Origin: JAEUQQ01 sp963697285
Lineage (GTDB): Bacteria > Acidobacteriota > Vicinamibacteria > Vicinamibacterales > JAFNAJ01
Reading direction: 5' to 3'
Assembly (NCBI GenBank): GCA_963697285.1
Contig: CAVONI010000002.1
Coordinates: 372,001-436,000 of the forward strand
Length of the DNA stretch: 64,000 bases
The notes under the pieces were generated by a model. It was not told the origin of the DNA. It saw nothing but the letters and a program-made list of their open reading frames with translations, and searched no databases. Numbering within the stretch: the stretch's first letter is position 1; every line of letters starts with the position of its first letter. Below are positions 63,594-64,000 of the stretch, one piece after another. The position numbers and the translations under genes were made by a program.

Positions 63594-64000
63594 GTGACGC
63601 TCGCGCTGCTGCTCACACTCGACGGGCTACCGGTGGCAGGACAGGCTCGCGTGGACCCGCTCCAGGGGGCCGACGCGCTGGCCGCCATCTACGCTCGCAT
63701 CCTCGATGCCGATTTCGAGGCGGCCGCCGCCCAGCTGGCGGCGTGCGCCGGGATTCCGCGCGAGGCGTGCCTCGTGCTCGACGCCAACCGCATCTGGTGG
63801 CGCATCCAGCTCGACCCCGACTCGACGTCGCTCGACGCCGCGTTCACGCGCGCGGTGGAGCGCGCGATCGCCGGGAGCGAGGCATGGGTGGCGCGCGAGC
63901 CCAGGCGTGCCGAGGCGTGGTTCTACCTCGGTGGCGCGTACGGGGCGCGCGCGCAGTGGCGCGTGCTTCGCCAGGAGCGACTCGCGGCCGCGCGCGACGG
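63594..64000 (+). CDS. Secreted alpha-helical/TPR-like protein, partial (runs off right edge)
   Basis: The frame is open from a GTG at 63594 to the window end (135 residues visible). It begins TLALLLTLDGLPVAGQA, a short signal-peptide-like segment, then DALAAIYARILDADFEAAAAQLAACAG, a helical repeat typical of TPR-like proteins. It continues NRIWWRIQLDPDSTSLDAAF and AEAWFYLGGAYGARAQWRVL, which also look like TPR helices. No upstream ATG exists between the ddl stop and this GTG. The function and C-terminus are not visible. Confidence 0.6.
   Translation, partial: MTLALLLTLDGLPVAGQARVDPLQGADALAAIYARILDADFEAAAAQLAACAGIPREACLVLDANRIWWRIQLDPDSTSLDAAFTRAVERAIAGSEAWVAREPRRAEAWFYLGGAYGARAQWRVLRQERLAAARD

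Overview
The window is bacterial chromosome of high GC content (roughly two-thirds G+C by eye). It is densely coding, with many 4-base ATGA/GTGA stop-start overlaps. Gene content fits a Gram-negative soil-type bacterium with an outer membrane (Pal, TonB/ExbB/ExbD, Lgt/LspA). A REC-PilZ fusion, a class I fumarase, DUF2723-like membrane proteins and a three-pentamer microcompartment locus suggest an acidobacterium, possibly of the Vicinamibacteria. That placement is an inference from gene style; no rRNA or tRNA gene is present to settle it.

Layout. 1-3.2 kb: the edge of a membrane phosphodiesterase-like gene, then pyrimidine synthesis (pyrK-pyrD-pyrF). 3.4-8.4 kb: pal, a large membrane glycosyltransferase-like protein, larE coupled to a LysW-like acidic carrier protein, and a REC-PilZ regulator. 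8.4-11.3 kb: palindromic repeats, then a zinc/cadmium-type P-type ATPase with its ArsR/CadC-type repressor. 11.5-17.7 kb: a GldA/F/G-like ABC system, a DUF4340 protein and a PBP4-type carboxypeptidase. 17.8-21.9 kb: AlaX editing protein, queE-queC, an ArsC/Spx-like gene with an in-frame TGA at its active-site cysteine codon (probable selenoprotein), and a DUF72 protein.

21.9-29.8 kb (minus strand): one co-directional run from class I fumarase through pdxJ, a TPR protein, a YHS-like membrane protein, a class II aldolase, one hexameric and three pentameric microcompartment shell proteins, a tiny Cys-cluster protein, a 2-hydroxyacid dehydrogenase, nth and a cyclophilin. This resembles sugar-phosphate (fuculose/rhamnulose-type) microcompartments, but no aldehyde dehydrogenase or PduL is seen here.

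29.9-43.3 kb (plus strand): methyltransferase, a polyprenyl synthase broken by frameshifts, membrane phosphodiesterase, PAP2 phosphatase, moaE-moaD, prfA-prmC, hit (minus), then ileS-lspA-lgt-rluD-nudix. 43.3-50.9 kb: lon, a DksA-like gene, rpmB, ridA, a repeat pair, relA/spoT and a TPR lipoprotein. 51.5-62.3 kb (minus): tonB-exbB-exbD-exbD, then hppA, DUF502, uppP, secF, secD, yajC and tgt. 62.4 kb to the end: ddl and a partial secreted protein.

Two cross-cutting features stand out. A 21-bp palindrome occurs five times between genes. Eleven single-base frame breaks interrupt six otherwise well-conserved genes; ten read as one extra base, so consensus error must be excluded before calling these genes dead. 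Several genes also have a -10-like box only 5-8 bases before the start codon, suggesting leaderless transcripts.
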